NCBI RefSeq assembly: GCF_014490445.1
Contig: NZ_JACTUZ010000034.1
Coordinates: forward strand, 1-34,142
Reading direction: 5' to 3'
DNA from: Pseudoroseomonas ludipueritiae
GTDB lineage: Bacteria > Pseudomonadota > Alphaproteobacteria > Acetobacterales > Acetobacteraceae
DNA length: 34,142 nucleotides
A program made the position numbers and the translations under genes. The notes under the pieces were generated by a model. It saw nothing but the letters and a program-made list of their open reading frames with translations. It was not told the DNA's origin and searched no databases. Below are positions 11,428 to 19,916 of this stretch, in pieces. The stretch's first letter is position 1, and every line of letters begins with the position of its first letter.

Positions 11428-13179
11428 GTGTCACGCAACCTCGGCTTTGCCATCGTTCCGCCCGCCGCATCTTCGGCCCCCGACCTCGCCGCCCCGCAGG
11501 ACCGGCCAGAGGCGGCCGCGCGCCCGCCCGCATCCAGCCTGGCGCGCCCTGTTTCCATTGTGCTCGTCGGCATGCCGGGCGCGGGCAAGACTTCCGTGGG
11601 CCGCCGCCTGGCACAGCGCCTGGGCCTTCCCTTCAAGGACGCGGACACCGAGATCGAGGCCGCCGCCGGCCAGCCCGTGACGGAAATCTTCGCCCGCTAT
11701 GGCGAGCCGCATTTCCGCGAGGGCGAGCGCCGCGTCATCGCCCGCCTGCTGGAAGGCCCGCCGATCGTGCTGGCCACCGGCGGCGGCGCCTATAACGACC
11801 CGCAGACCCGGGCCGCCATCCGCGCCGCGGGCGCCGTCACGGTCTGGCTGCGCGCCACGATGCCGACGCTGCTGGGCCGCGTCGCCGGCCGCACCACCCG
11901 GCCGATGTTCCTCAACGCCGACCCGGTGGCGGTGCTGTCCCATCTGATGCAGACCCGCCACCCCTTCTATGCCGAGGCCGATCTCGTGACCGATTGCCTG
12001 GATGCCGATACCCCCGACCTGACCGCCGAGAAGGTCCTCACCGCCCTGGATGGCTGGCACCCGCCCGCCCGCCTGCCGGTGGCCCTGGCCGGGCGTGGCT
12101 ACGAGGTGCTGGTGGGCGAGGAGCTGCTGGCCCGGGCCGGTGCCCTGATGGCACCGGTGCTGCCGGCACGCCGCGTAGCCATCGTGACGGATGAGAGCGT
12201 CGGCCCGCTGCATCTGGAGACGCTGCGCGGCGGGCTCGAAGCGGCCGGCTTCGAGATCCGCGCCACCGTGGCCGTGCCGCCGGGCGAGGGCAGCAAGAGC
12301 TTCACGCATCTGGCCACCGTGCTGGAGGCGCTGATGGCCGCCGGCGTGGACCGCCGCACCGCCGTGGTGGCGCTGGGTGGCGGCGTGGTGGGGGATCTCG
12401 CGGGCTATGCCGCCGCCTCCGCCCTCCGCGGCCTGCCCTTCGTGCAGGTGCCGACCACGCTACTGGCGCAGGTGGACAGTTCCGTCGGTGGCAAGACCGG
12501 CATCAACCTGAAGGCGGGCAAGAACCTCGCCGGGGCCTTCCACCAGCCCGCCGTGGTGCTGGCCGATACCGACACCCTGGCCACCCTGCCGCCGCGCGAG
12601 CTGCGCGCCGGCTATGCCGAGGTGGCCAAGCACGGGCTGCTGCAGGGTCCGCTCTGGGACTGGTGCGAGCAGCATGGCGCCCGCGCCGTGGCCGGCGAGG
12701 CCGATGCGCTGCGCCACGCCGTGCTGGAAAGCTGCCGGCTGAAATCGGCGGTGGTCGCGGCCGATGAGCGGGAGGAAAGCGCCGAGGGCGGCCGCGCCCT
12801 GCTCAACCTCGGCCATACCTTCGGCCACGCGCTGGAAGCCGAATGCGGCTACGACGGCAGCCTGCTGCATGGGGAGGCGGTGGCCATCGGCCTGGGGCTG
12901 GCGGCGCGGCTTTCCGCCCGGCTGGGCCATTGCGACGCCGGCCTGCCGGCGCGGGTGGAGGCGCATATCGCCGCCGTGGGCCTGCCCGCCCGCATCCGCG
13001 ACCTGCCGCGCGGCTTCACGGTGGAAGCGCTGATGGGGCGGATGCGCAAGGACAAGAAGGTGCGGGACGGCGCGCTGCGCTTCGTGCTGCTGCGCGCGCC
13101 GGGCCAGGTCTTCACCACCGGCGAGGTGCCGGCGGCGGAGGTCGCGGCCCTGCTGCGGGAAGAAGGCTGCGCGGGCTGA
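11428..13179 (+). CDS. aroKB: Fused shikimate kinase / 3-dehydroquinate synthase (AroK-AroB)
   Basis: One continuous frame of 583 aa encodes two steps of the shikimate pathway. After a Pro/Ala-rich leader (about 1-40), shikimate kinase shows Walker A GMPGAGKT (48-55), the shikimate-binding DADTEIE and TGGGAYNDP (118-125), and a lid GRTTRPM. A short linker (about 205-220) leads into 3-dehydroquinate synthase: VALGGGVVGDLAGY, PTTLLAQVDSSVGGKTGIN, the AEVAKHG Glu ligand (398) and the Zn-binding LGHTFGHALE (His463) and LLHGEA (His481). No stop or frameshift separates the halves. Related bacteria usually have adjacent aroK and aroB genes, but this fusion is known in Acetobacteraceae. The start is uncertain: GTG at 11428 or GTG at 11410 are both in frame and neither has a clear ribosome-binding site. 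Confidence 0.94.
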   Translation: MSRNLGFAIVPPAASSAPDLAAPQDRPEAAARPPASSLARPVSIVLVGMPGAGKTSVGRRLAQRLGLPFKDADTEIEAAAGQPVTEIFARYGEPHFREGERRVIARLLEGPPIVLATGGGAYNDPQTRAAIRAAGAVTVWLRATMPTLLGRVAGRTTRPMFLNADPVAVLSHLMQTRHPFYAEADLVTDCLDADTPDLTAEKVLTALDGWHPPARLPVALAGRGYEVLVGEELLARAGALMAPVLPARRVAIVTDESVGPLHLETLRGGLEAAGFEIRATVAVPPGEGSKSFTHLATVLEALMAAGVDRRTAVVALGGGVVGDLAGYAAASALRGLPFVQVPTTLLAQVDSSVGGKTGINLKAGKNLAGAFHQPAVVLADTDTLATLPPRELRAGYAEVAKHGLLQGPLWDWCEQHGARAVAGEADALRHAVLESCRLKSAVVAADEREESAEGGRALLNLGHTFGHALEAECGYDGSLLHGEAVAIGLGLAARLSARLGHCDAGLPARVEAHIAAVGLPARIRDLPRGFTVEALMGRMRKDKKVRDGALRFVLLRAPGQVFTTGEVPAAEVAALLREEGCAG

Positions 13180-13186
13180 AGCGCAG

Positions 13187-13216
13187 GCCCGGCCAGGTGA
13201 CGCCACCCGGCCGGGC
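13187..13216. terminator. Bidirectional hairpin between aroKB and the TPR protein gene
   Basis: The stem GCCCGGCC/GGCCGGGC is followed inward by one mismatch, GGTG/CACC, and a 4-nt loop. It lies 7 nt after the aroKB stop and 8 nt before the convergent gene's stop. It has no T tract, so it may work as a stabilising or factor-assisted terminator. Confidence 0.65.
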
Positions 13217-13224
13217 ATGAGCCC

Positions 13225-14964
13225 CTAGCGCCCGAAGAAGGCCCCCAGGAAGCGGCGCAGGCCGGAGGGGCGCTGGTCTTCCGCTTCCTCCACCGGCTCC
13301 GGCCTGGCCGCGTCGGGCGGACCCATGCGGCGGTGGATGGCCTGCACGCGCGTGTCATGCGGCAGGGCGGCGGCGGCATCGGCGGCCACGTGGCGCGCCT
13401 CCTCCAGCCGGCCGGTGCGCTCCAGCGCCCGGGCCAGGCCGATATGCGCGGCGCCGACCTGCGGCGCCAGTTCCAGCGCCACGCGGAAATGCGGCTCGGC
13501 CTCCAGGGGCTCGCCCACCACCAGCAGAAGCTGGCCCAGCCAGACGCGCATGCCGGCATCCCGCGGCGCCAGCTCAATGGCTTCGCGCATCAGCTCGATG
13601 GCCTCGGCCTGGCGGCCATAGGCGGCCAGCACGTTGCTCTTGCCGGTCAGCGCGCCAGCGTGCTGCGGCAACTGGCCCAGCACGATCTCGAACTGCGCCT
13701 GGGCATCCTCCAGCCGGGCGGCGTTCAGCAGCAGGTAGCCCAGGTGGATATGCAGGTCGGCATCGCCCGGCACGGTGCGGATGCCGTCCATCGCGATGTC
13801 GATGGCCTCGTTCACCCGGCCCTTGGAGGCCACCACCAGGCTGAGCCCGCCATAGACATTGGCGATGTCCTGCCGCAGCGCCAGCGAGGCGCGGAAGGGC
13901 TCCTCGGCCGCCTCCCCTTCCCCCATGCCCACGAGGATGTGGCCGATCTGCGCCAGCGCCACGGCATCGCCGGCGCATTCCCCGGCGCGCCGCAGCGCCA
14001 GGGCGCGGGCTTCCTCCCGCCGGCCCTTGTCGATCAGCCGGCGCATGGCATCGCCCAGCAGGCGCATCACCTCCTGCTCGCGGATCTGGCGGTCCAGGCC
14101 CAGTTCCTCGGCGCGGTCCCACAGCCGGGTCGCCAGCGCCACCCTGTTGCGCAGGAAGGCGTGATGGGCCACCCAGAAGAACCAGTGCACATTCTCCCGC
14201 CGCCGTGCCCGCAGCATCGCCGCCAGCGTCGCCATGTCGGAAGCCCCGATCAGGTCGAACACCTGGCGCAGGAAGGCCGTCTCGGTCAGCAACCAGATGG
14301 CGGCATGGCCGACAAAGGGCGTGCGCAGCCAGTGGATGCCGCCATCCGCCGCCAGCATATGGGCGTTCAGGCGGTCGTCCGGGTGATAGGGATCGGCCAT
14401 CATGACGCCGAATTCGGGCGCATCGGCCGGGGTCAGCCGCATGCCGGCATGCAGCGCGCGGTCATGGAACTTGTGGAAGCGCTTGTCCTCCGGCAGGTCG
14501 GCCGGGCTGATGCTGGCCTGCGGGCAGACCCCCAGCGCGCGGGAGACGCCCAGCAGCCGGGCATATTTCAGCGCCGCATAGCCGCCCATGCTGTAGCCGT
14601 AGCAAAGCGCCGGCCGCCCCCCCAGCAGGGCGCGCACCGCCGGTGCCGCCTTCCGCATGGAGGCGGCGGGGAACCAGTTCTCCCGCTTGGCGACAAAGCC
14701 GATGGCATCCAGCCCCAGCTTGGTCGCCGGCTCCTGGCCCCAGATGGCATCGCCATCGGGGCGGAAGGTCAGGTCGGCGAAGGTGACCAGCGTCAGCGGC
14801 GCCGGCGCGGTGAGCCCGCCGGGCAGTTCCGCCCCCGCCTCCGCCCCCCGCGCCACGGCATCGCGGGCCACGGGGCGGTGGATGACAAGGATTTCCTCAT
14901 CCTCGTAGAGGATGGCGCTGCCGGAAGCAGCCTCGGCCACCGGTATGCCCTGCGTCTCGCTCAA
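13225..14964 (-). CDS. Alpha/beta-hydrolase-like domain fused to TPR repeats
   Basis: A 579-aa protein of unknown role. The N-terminal half resembles an alpha/beta hydrolase. It has the nucleophile elbow CYGYSMGGYAAL (Ser125), an acidic loop MMADPYHPDDR (Asp191 or Asp196/197) and His220 in TPFVGHAAIWLL, in the right order for a Ser-Asp-His triad. From about residue 290 to 540 it has degenerate tetratricopeptide helices (AEEPFRASLALRQDIANVY, ADLHIHLGYLLLNAARLEDA, AEPHFRVALELAPQVGAAH), so it probably docks a partner. The tail is RFLGAFFGR. The start is TTG at 14964, which overlaps the bolA stop (TTGA) and suggests translational coupling; an in-frame GTG at 14940 is the alternative. No signal peptide is visible. 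The hydrolase assignment is inference from motif order. Confidence 0.75.
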   Translation of the reverse strand: MSETQGIPVAEAASGSAILYEDEEILVIHRPVARDAVARGAEAGAELPGGLTAPAPLTLVTFADLTFRPDGDAIWGQEPATKLGLDAIGFVAKRENWFPAASMRKAAPAVRALLGGRPALCYGYSMGGYAALKYARLLGVSRALGVCPQASISPADLPEDKRFHKFHDRALHAGMRLTPADAPEFGVMMADPYHPDDRLNAHMLAADGGIHWLRTPFVGHAAIWLLTETAFLRQVFDLIGASDMATLAAMLRARRRENVHWFFWVAHHAFLRNRVALATRLWDRAEELGLDRQIREQEVMRLLGDAMRRLIDKGRREEARALALRRAGECAGDAVALAQIGHILVGMGEGEAAEEPFRASLALRQDIANVYGGLSLVVASKGRVNEAIDIAMDGIRTVPGDADLHIHLGYLLLNAARLEDAQAQFEIVLGQLPQHAGALTGKSNVLAAYGRQAEAIELMREAIELAPRDAGMRVWLGQLLLVVGEPLEAEPHFRVALELAPQVGAAHIGLARALERTGRLEEARHVAADAAAALPHDTRVQAIHRRMGPPDAARPEPVEEAEDQRPSGLRRFLGAFFGR

Positions 14965-15245
14965 TGCCCTGGCCTCGCTTCATCCGGCGTCATCAGCCGC
15001 AGCGACAGCGCATGCAACCCGCTGCCGAACTCGGCCTCCAGCACCTGGTGCACGGCGCGGGAGCGCGCGACGCGGCTCATGCCCGCGAAGGCCGGGCTGA
15101 CCACCTGCACCGCATAATGCGTCTGCCCACCCGGCGCGGCGCCGGCATGGCCGGCGTGGCGGTGGCTGTCATCCTGGATCACGATCTCGGCAGAAGCGAA
15201 GGCATTGCTGAGCAAGTCGCGGATACGATCGGCACGGAGCGTCAT
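14961..15245 (-). CDS. bolA: BolA family protein
   Basis: BolA proteins adopt a KH-like fold and pair with monothiol glutaredoxins in iron/Fe-S handling; some affect cell shape and transcription. It has 94 aa: MTLRADRIRDLLSNAFA, EIVIQDDSHRHAGHAG, HYAVQVVSPAFAGMSRVARSR, AVHQVLEAEFGSGLHALSLR. The conserved His residues and the RxRxVHxxL helix are in place. The ATG at 15245 follows a strong GGGAGG; the frame is open further upstream but only this start fits the family. It overlaps the downstream TPR gene and is divergent from the J-protein gene across 96 bp. The bolA / J-protein / cobS / cobT order recurs in alphaproteobacteria. Confidence 0.92.
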   Translation of the reverse strand: MTLRADRIRDLLSNAFASAEIVIQDDSHRHAGHAGAAPGGQTHYAVQVVSPAFAGMSRVARSRAVHQVLEAEFGSGLHALSLRLMTPDEARPGH

Positions 15246-15305
15246 GGGCCTCCCTTTTCCATGCCGGAGCAGCCCTGCCAAGCGAAAGCTGCGATATCTG
15301 CCGCC

Positions 15306-15334
15306 TTGCGGCGACATGCTTCCGCGATCATAAC
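15306..15334 (+). promoter_or_regulatory. Predicted promoter of the J-protein/cobS/cobT cluster
   Basis: TTGCGG (-35, 15306-15311), exactly 17 bp, then CATAAC (-10, 15329-15334). The -10 ends 7 nt before the ATG at 15342, so transcription would start at or next to the start codon. No Shine-Dalgarno sequence precedes that ATG, so the mRNA may be leaderless. Confidence 0.45.
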
Positions 15335-15341
15335 CCGTTAA

Positions 15342-15947
15342 ATGGCCCGACGCGGCGAACGTCCCCGTTTCGACAAGTCCCTTCCTCCCTCCGGCCCGCC
15401 CTGCGACGCGCCGGGCTGCGAGGCCGTGGGAGAATTCCGTGCGCCGAGAGACCGCTCCCGGCTGCGCGACTATTACCATTTCTGCCTGGAGCATGTCCGC
15501 GCCTACAACCAGGCCTGGGACTATTACAAAGGCATGACGGCGGCGGAGATCGAGAACAATCTCCGTGATGATTCCGGCTGGCAGCGGCCCACTTGGCCGC
15601 TCGGACGTCTTGGAAACACCAAGCTCAATCCCGAAATCTTCCGTGACCCGCTGGGCCTGTTCGGCCAGGCGCCGCCGACGCCGCGCAAAAGCGCGAAGGA
15701 AGCGCCGCCCGAGCTGCGCGCGGCACTGGACCTCCTTGGCCTCGGCTGGCCACTGGAGGAAGCCACGCTGCGCGCCCGCTACAAGGAACTGGCCAAGCGC
15801 TACCACCCCGACAGCAATGGCGGGGACCGGTCCTTCGAGGACAAGATGAAGGACATCAACCGGGCCTATAGTCTGCTGCGCAAGCGGTTGGCTGCGGCCC
15901 ATGACGCTGGCCCCCCTTCCCAAGAGGCATCCAGCAGGGCAGCCTGA
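15342..15947 (+). CDS. J-domain (DnaJ-like) co-chaperone with a Cys/His metal-site candidate
   Basis: A 201-aa J protein that should stimulate the ATPase of an Hsp70 (DnaK). The J domain is C-terminal (about 124-185): [16 protein letters not shown] with the essential HPD at 155-157, then [15 protein letters not shown]. The N-terminal part is unlike classical DnaJ. Cys21 and Cys26 (CDAPGC) and Cys48/His51 (FCLEH) could form one Zn site, and a conserved-looking aromatic stretch ([11 protein letters not shown]) follows. There is no G/F region or DnaJ zinc finger. The gene lies 38 bp before cobS on the same strand, a linkage seen across alphaproteobacteria, so a role in cobaltochelatase assembly is a reasonable inference but not shown. 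The cluster continues with cobT. Confidence 0.88.
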   Translation: MARRGERPRFDKSLPPSGPPCDAPGCEAVGEFRAPRDRSRLRDYYHFCLEHVRAYNQAWDYYKGMTAAEIENNLRDDSGWQRPTWPLGRLGNTKLNPEIFRDPLGLFGQAPPTPRKSAKEAPPELRAALDLLGLGWPLEEATLRARYKELAKRYHPDSNGGDRSFEDKMKDINRAYSLLRKRLAAAHDAGPPSQEASSRAA

Positions 15948-15985
15948 AGCACGCCCCAAGCGACAAAGATCCGAGAGCAAGCCCG

Positions 15986-16993
15986 ATGAGCCAGGTCGCC
16001 ACCCTTACCGAAACCCGCAGCACCCCCGCGATCAACCTGCCCGATACCACGGTCAAGGTTCGCGAGGTCTTCGGAATCGACAGCGACCTGGAGGTGCCTG
16101 CCTTCTCCGTCGCCACCGAGCACGTGCCCGAGCAGGACCCCACCTACCAGTTCGACCGCGAGACGACGCTGGCGATTCTCGCCGGCTTCGCCTTCAACCG
16201 CCGTGTCATGGTCCAGGGCTACCACGGCACCGGCAAGTCCACGCATATCGAGCAGGTGGCCGCGCGCCTCAACTGGCCCTGCCTGCGCGTGAACCTGGAC
16301 AGCCACATCAGCCGTATCGACCTGATCGGCAAGGACGCGATCGTCCTGAAGGATGGCAAGCAGGTCACGGAATTCCGCGAAGGCATCCTGCCCTGGGCCC
16401 TGCAGCGCCCCTGCGCCATGGTCTTCGACGAATACGATGCCGGCCGCCCGGACGTGATGTTCGTGATCCAGCGCGTGCTGGAGGTCGAGGGCAAGCTGAC
16501 GCTGCTGGACCAGAACAAGGTCATCCGCCCGCATCCGGCCTTCCGCATCTTCGCCACGGCCAATACCGTGGGCCTGGGCGACACCACCGGCCTCTATCAC
16601 GGCACGCAGCAGATCAACCAGGGTCAGATGGACCGCTGGAACATCGTGGCCACGCTGAACTACCTGCCGCATGCGCAGGAAAGCGCGATCGTCGCCGCCA
16701 AGCTCGGCATCAAGCCGGGCGATGCCGCGGCCAAGAAGCGCATCGACGCCATGGTGGCGCTGGCCGACCTGACGCGCGCGGGCTTCATCGCCGGCGATAT
16801 CTCCACCGTCATGTCGCCGCGCACCGTCATCACCTGGGCGGAAAACACCCGCATCTTCGGCGATGTCGGCTTCGCCTTCCGCGTCACCTTCCTGAACAAG
16901 TGCGACGAGGCGGAGCGCGCCACCGTCGCCGAATACTACCAGCGCTGCTTCAACGAGGAGATCCCGACCGGCCTCCTCGCCCGCAAGGGCTGA
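15986..16993 (+). CDS. cobS: Aerobic cobaltochelatase AAA+ subunit CobS
   Basis: CobS is the AAA+ ATPase that, with CobT and CobN, inserts Co2+ into hydrogenobyrinate a,c-diamide in aerobic cobalamin synthesis. It has 335 aa, the family length. The N-terminal segment [16 protein letters not shown] is characteristic. Walker A is [10 protein letters not shown] (78-87), Walker [12 protein letters not shown] (143-153), and the sensor region is [16 protein letters not shown] precedes the ATG. The large subunit gene cobN is not in this window. CobS and CobT form a stacked hexamer complex in the Brucella/Rhodobacter systems. Confidence 0.96.
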   Translation: MSQVATLTETRSTPAINLPDTTVKVREVFGIDSDLEVPAFSVATEHVPEQDPTYQFDRETTLAILAGFAFNRRVMVQGYHGTGKSTHIEQVAARLNWPCLRVNLDSHISRIDLIGKDAIVLKDGKQVTEFREGILPWALQRPCAMVFDEYDAGRPDVMFVIQRVLEVEGKLTLLDQNKVIRPHPAFRIFATANTVGLGDTTGLYHGTQQINQGQMDRWNIVATLNYLPHAQESAIVAAKLGIKPGDAAAKKRIDAMVALADLTRAGFIAGDISTVMSPRTVITWAENTRIFGDVGFAFRVTFLNKCDEAERATVAEYYQRCFNEEIPTGLLARKG

Positions 16994-16999
16994 CCGGCG

Positions 17000-17018
17000 C
17001 CGGGGCCCTGTGCCCCGG
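17000..17018 (+). terminator. Hairpin between cobS and cobT
   Basis: A perfect 7-bp stem (CCGGGGC / GCCCCGG) with a 5-nt loop followed by TT sits 6 nt after the cobS stop and 32 nt before the cobT start. It could attenuate cobT relative to cobS or protect the cobS mRNA end; it is too weakly T-tracted to call a full terminator. Confidence 0.45.
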
Positions 17019-17050
17019 TTTCCATCCAGACGGCAGCCGGAGAGAGAGCG

Positions 17051-18919
17051 ATGAGCGGCAGCAAGGACCAGACGCGCCAGGAAGAATTCAAGCGCGCGAC
17101 GGCAGGCGCTTTGCGCGCCATCGCCCGCAGTGCCGAGGTGCAGGTGGCCTATCAGCCCGGCCCCTCCGGCCTCGCGGGCAAGCGGGCACGGTTGCCGCTG
17201 CCGACACGCTCCCTCCCCCCCGCCGAGATGGCGCGGCTGCGCGGAGCGGCGGATGCCATCGCGCTGCGCCTGCGCCACCATGACGAGGCGGCCCATGCCG
17301 CCCGCACTCCGCCCCGGCGCGAGGCCAAGGAGGTCTTCGACGCGCTGGAGCAGGCGCGGGTGGAGGTGGTGGGCAGCCAGCACATGCCCGGCGTCGCCGC
17401 CAACCTCAATGCCAAGCTGGCCGAGCAATGCGAGGCCGAGGGCTACGACCGCATGACCCGCAAGGACCAGTTGCCGCTGACGGCGGCGCTGTCCCTGCTG
17501 GCGCGCGAACGCCTCTCCGGCGAGCCGGCCCCGGCCCCGGCGCAACGCATCCTGGAGATGTGGCGCGACACGCTGGGCGAGGCCGCGGATACCGCCCTGG
17601 CCGAGATGGCCGAGGCGCGGGACAACCAGGAAGACTTCGCCCGCGCCGCCCGCAAGCTGCTGACGGCGCTGGACCTGGCGGAAGCCGAGGTCGAGGCGGA
17701 ATCGGAAGAAGAATCCGAAGGCGAGGATTCCGGCGAATCTTCCCCGCAGCAGGACAGTTCCACCGAGGGCGAGAGCCAGAGCCAGGAATCCGAATCCGCC
17801 ATGGGCGCGCAGCCCGAGGCGATGCAGGGCGATGCCGCGGACGAGGAAGGCGAGACGCAGGAAGAGGAAGGCGTCGCCGCCGAGGGCGAGGACCGCCCGG
17901 GCGGGCCGCAGCAGCGCAAGGAAGTGGCGCCCAGCGACGATTCCTCCGTCTACCGCGCCTATACCAAGCAGTTCGACGAGGAGATCGAGGCCGAGGATCT
18001 GTGCGATGCCGAGGAACTGGCGCGGCTGCGCCAGCAGCTCGACCAGCAGCTCTCGCATCTCCAGGGCGTCGTCTCCAAGCTGGCCAACAGGTTGCAGCGG
18101 CGCCTGCTGGCGCAGCAGCAGCGCGCCTGGGAATTCGACCTGGAGGAAGGGATGCTCGATGCCGCGCGGCTCGCGCGCATCGTGGTCAACCCGATGCTCT
18201 CCCTTTCCTACAAGCGGGAGCGGGAGGCGGATTTCCGCGACACCGTGGTCACGCTGCTGATCGACAATTCCGGCTCCATGCGCGGCCGGCCGATCTCGGT
18301 GGCCGCGATGTGCTGCGACATCCTGGCCCGCACGCTGGAACGCTGCTCGGTGAAGGTGGAGATCCTGGGCTTCACCACGCGCGCCTGGAAGGGCGGCCAG
18401 AGCCGCGAGCGCTGGGTGCAGGAAGGCAAGCCGCGCAACCCCGGCCGCCTGAACGACCTGCGCCACGTCATCTACAAATCTGCCGACGCGCCCTGGCGCC
18501 GCGCCCGCAAGAACCTGGGCCTGATGCTGCGCGAGGGCCTGCTGAAGGAGAACATCGACGGCGAGGCGCTGGACTGGGCCTATCGCCGCCTGCTGGCGCG
18601 GCCGGAGAAGCGCCGCATCCTGATGGTGATCAGCGATGGCGCGCCGGTGGATGACAGCACCCTGTCGGTGAACCCCGGCAATTACCTGGAGCGGCACCTG
18701 CGCAAGGTGATCCACGATATCGAACACCGCGACATCGTGGAGCTGATCGCCATCGGCATCGGCCACGACGTGACGCGCTACTACCGCCGTGCCGTGACCA
18801 TCGTGGATGCCGAGGAACTCGGTGGCACCATGATGAAGAAGCTGGCGGAGCTCTTCGACGAGGATGCCGCCGCCGCCTTCCAGCGTGCCGCCGCCGAGCG
18901 CGCCCCGGCCCTGATCTGA
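17051..18919 (+). CDS. cobT: Cobaltochelatase subunit CobT
   Basis: CobT partners CobS in the aerobic cobalt chelatase. It has 622 aa with three parts: an N-terminal helical domain (about 1-210), a strongly acidic linker rich in Glu/Asp/Ser/Gln (about 211-290), and a C-terminal von Willebrand A domain. The VWA metal-ion-dependent adhesion site is [11 protein letters not shown] (Asp405, Ser407, Ser409), followed by [13 protein letters not shown] (second site) and [10 protein letters not shown]. The arrangement parallels the BchD/ChlD subunits of magnesium chelatase. GGAGAGAGAG precedes the ATG at 17051. It lies 57 bp after cobS and 2 bp before the next gene. The acidic linker produces a long antisense shadow frame. 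Confidence 0.96.
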   Translation: MSGSKDQTRQEEFKRATAGALRAIARSAEVQVAYQPGPSGLAGKRARLPLPTRSLPPAEMARLRGAADAIALRLRHHDEAAHAARTPPRREAKEVFDALEQARVEVVGSQHMPGVAANLNAKLAEQCEAEGYDRMTRKDQLPLTAALSLLARERLSGEPAPAPAQRILEMWRDTLGEAADTALAEMAEARDNQEDFARAARKLLTALDLAEAEVEAESEEESEGEDSGESSPQQDSSTEGESQSQESESAMGAQPEAMQGDAADEEGETQEEEGVAAEGEDRPGGPQQRKEVAPSDDSSVYRAYTKQFDEEIEAEDLCDAEELARLRQQLDQQLSHLQGVVSKLANRLQRRLLAQQQRAWEFDLEEGMLDAARLARIVVNPMLSLSYKREREADFRDTVVTLLIDNSGSMRGRPISVAAMCCDILARTLERCSVKVEILGFTTRAWKGGQSRERWVQEGKPRNPGRLNDLRHVIYKSADAPWRRARKNLGLMLREGLLKENIDGEALDWAYRRLLARPEKRRILMVISDGAPVDDSTLSVNPGNYLERHLRKVIHDIEHRDIVELIAIGIGHDVTRYYRRAVTIVDAEELGGTMMKKLAELFDEDAAAAFQRAAAERAPALI

Positions 18920-18921
18920 CC

Positions 18922-19872
18922 GTGCCGATTGGCCGGCGCCGCCTGCTGGCGGCGCTGGGGGGCCTCGGGCTCCTGGCCGCCTGCGGCGCCGACGCGCCGC
19001 CGGCTACCCCCCTGCCCCCGCTCACCCTTCCTGCCAATACGCCCCTGGTCTCGCTGGGCGGCTTGCTGCTCGACCGCAAGGCCATGGGCTTCGGCGGCCT
19101 CTCCGGCCTGCATATCGACCCCGACCTGACGCTGACCGCCGTCAGCGACCTGGGCCGCTGGCTGCAGGCGCGGCTGGTGCTGGATGAGGAAGGCCGGCCC
19201 CAGGGGCTGGAGGCGCTGCGCAATGGCCGCCTTTCCGACGGCCTGCCGATCAGCCTGCCCGGCAAGCTCTCCCGCGATGCCGAATCCCTGGCGCGGCTGC
19301 CGGATGGCACCTGGCTGGTGGGCCTCGAGCGTTGGCACCGCATCCGTGCCTATGACCGCATCGATGGCTGGGGGAGGCCGGCGGAGATGCTGCCGGACCT
19401 GCGGCGGGCGCCATTGAACGGCGGGCTGGAGAGCCTGACGGTGCTGGCCGATGGCCGTTGGCTGGCGGTGGCCGAGGACCTGCGTGTGGGCGATGGCGGC
19501 CGCCTGCGCCGCGCCTGGGTCGGCCGCCCCGGCGCCTGGACACTGCTCTCCTATCGCCCCACCCCGGGCTATGTGCCCACCGATGCCGCGGCCCTGCCGG
19601 ATGGCGGCGCGGTGCTGACGGAGCGCAGCTTCAGCCTGCTGGGCGGCTTCCATGGGCAATTGAAGCGCATACCGGCCGCGGCCCTGGCCGACCCCGCCCC
19701 CGGCGCCGTGCTGGAGCCCGAGACGCTGCTGGATGCCGCCACCCTGCCCACCGAGAACTGGGAAGGCACGGCCAGCTTCTCCTGGCGCGGCCGGCAGTTC
19801 CTGGCGCTGATGACCGACGACAACGAATTCTTCCTGCAGCAGGGCCTGCTGCTGCTCTTCGCCTTCCGCTAG
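18922..19872 (+). CDS. Phytase-like esterase-domain lipoprotein
   Basis: A 316-aa exported protein starting with GTG. The N-terminus GRRRLLAALGGLGLLAACGA combines Tat-like arginines with a lipobox LAAC, so it is probably a lipoprotein. The rest resembles the 'esterase-like activity of phytase' family, a beta-propeller: FGGLSGLHIDPDLTLTAVSDLG, DAESLARLPDGTWLVGLERWHRI, NGGLESLTVLADGRWLAVAED, ENWEGTASFSWRGRQFLALMTDDN. The GLSGL, DAESL and GLESL blades recur as expected, and the Asp/Glu residues may bind Ca2+. It begins 2 bp after cobT, so it is transcribed and probably translated together with it. Its substrate is unknown, and no biochemical link to cobalamin is established. Confidence 0.82.
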   Translation: MPIGRRRLLAALGGLGLLAACGADAPPATPLPPLTLPANTPLVSLGGLLLDRKAMGFGGLSGLHIDPDLTLTAVSDLGRWLQARLVLDEEGRPQGLEALRNGRLSDGLPISLPGKLSRDAESLARLPDGTWLVGLERWHRIRAYDRIDGWGRPAEMLPDLRRAPLNGGLESLTVLADGRWLAVAEDLRVGDGGRLRRAWVGRPGAWTLLSYRPTPGYVPTDAAALPDGGAVLTERSFSLLGGFHGQLKRIPAAALADPAPGAVLEPETLLDAATLPTENWEGTASFSWRGRQFLALMTDDNEFFLQQGLLLLFAFR

Positions 19873-19916
19873 AACAGATCCCGGTCGGGTGAAGATGCTC
19901 GCAAAGCCAGACCGCT

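Noticed and set aside
13333-15117. 594-aa plus-strand frame
   Set aside because: Antisense of the TPR protein and bolA; no ribosome-binding site or recognisable motif.
15246-15341. Cobalamin riboswitch upstream of the cobS cluster
   Set aside because: The gap is only 96 bp and has no B12-box-like sequence; a simple promoter explains it.
15866-18766. 966-aa minus-strand frame
   Set aside because: Antisense across cobS and cobT, both securely identified on the plus strand.
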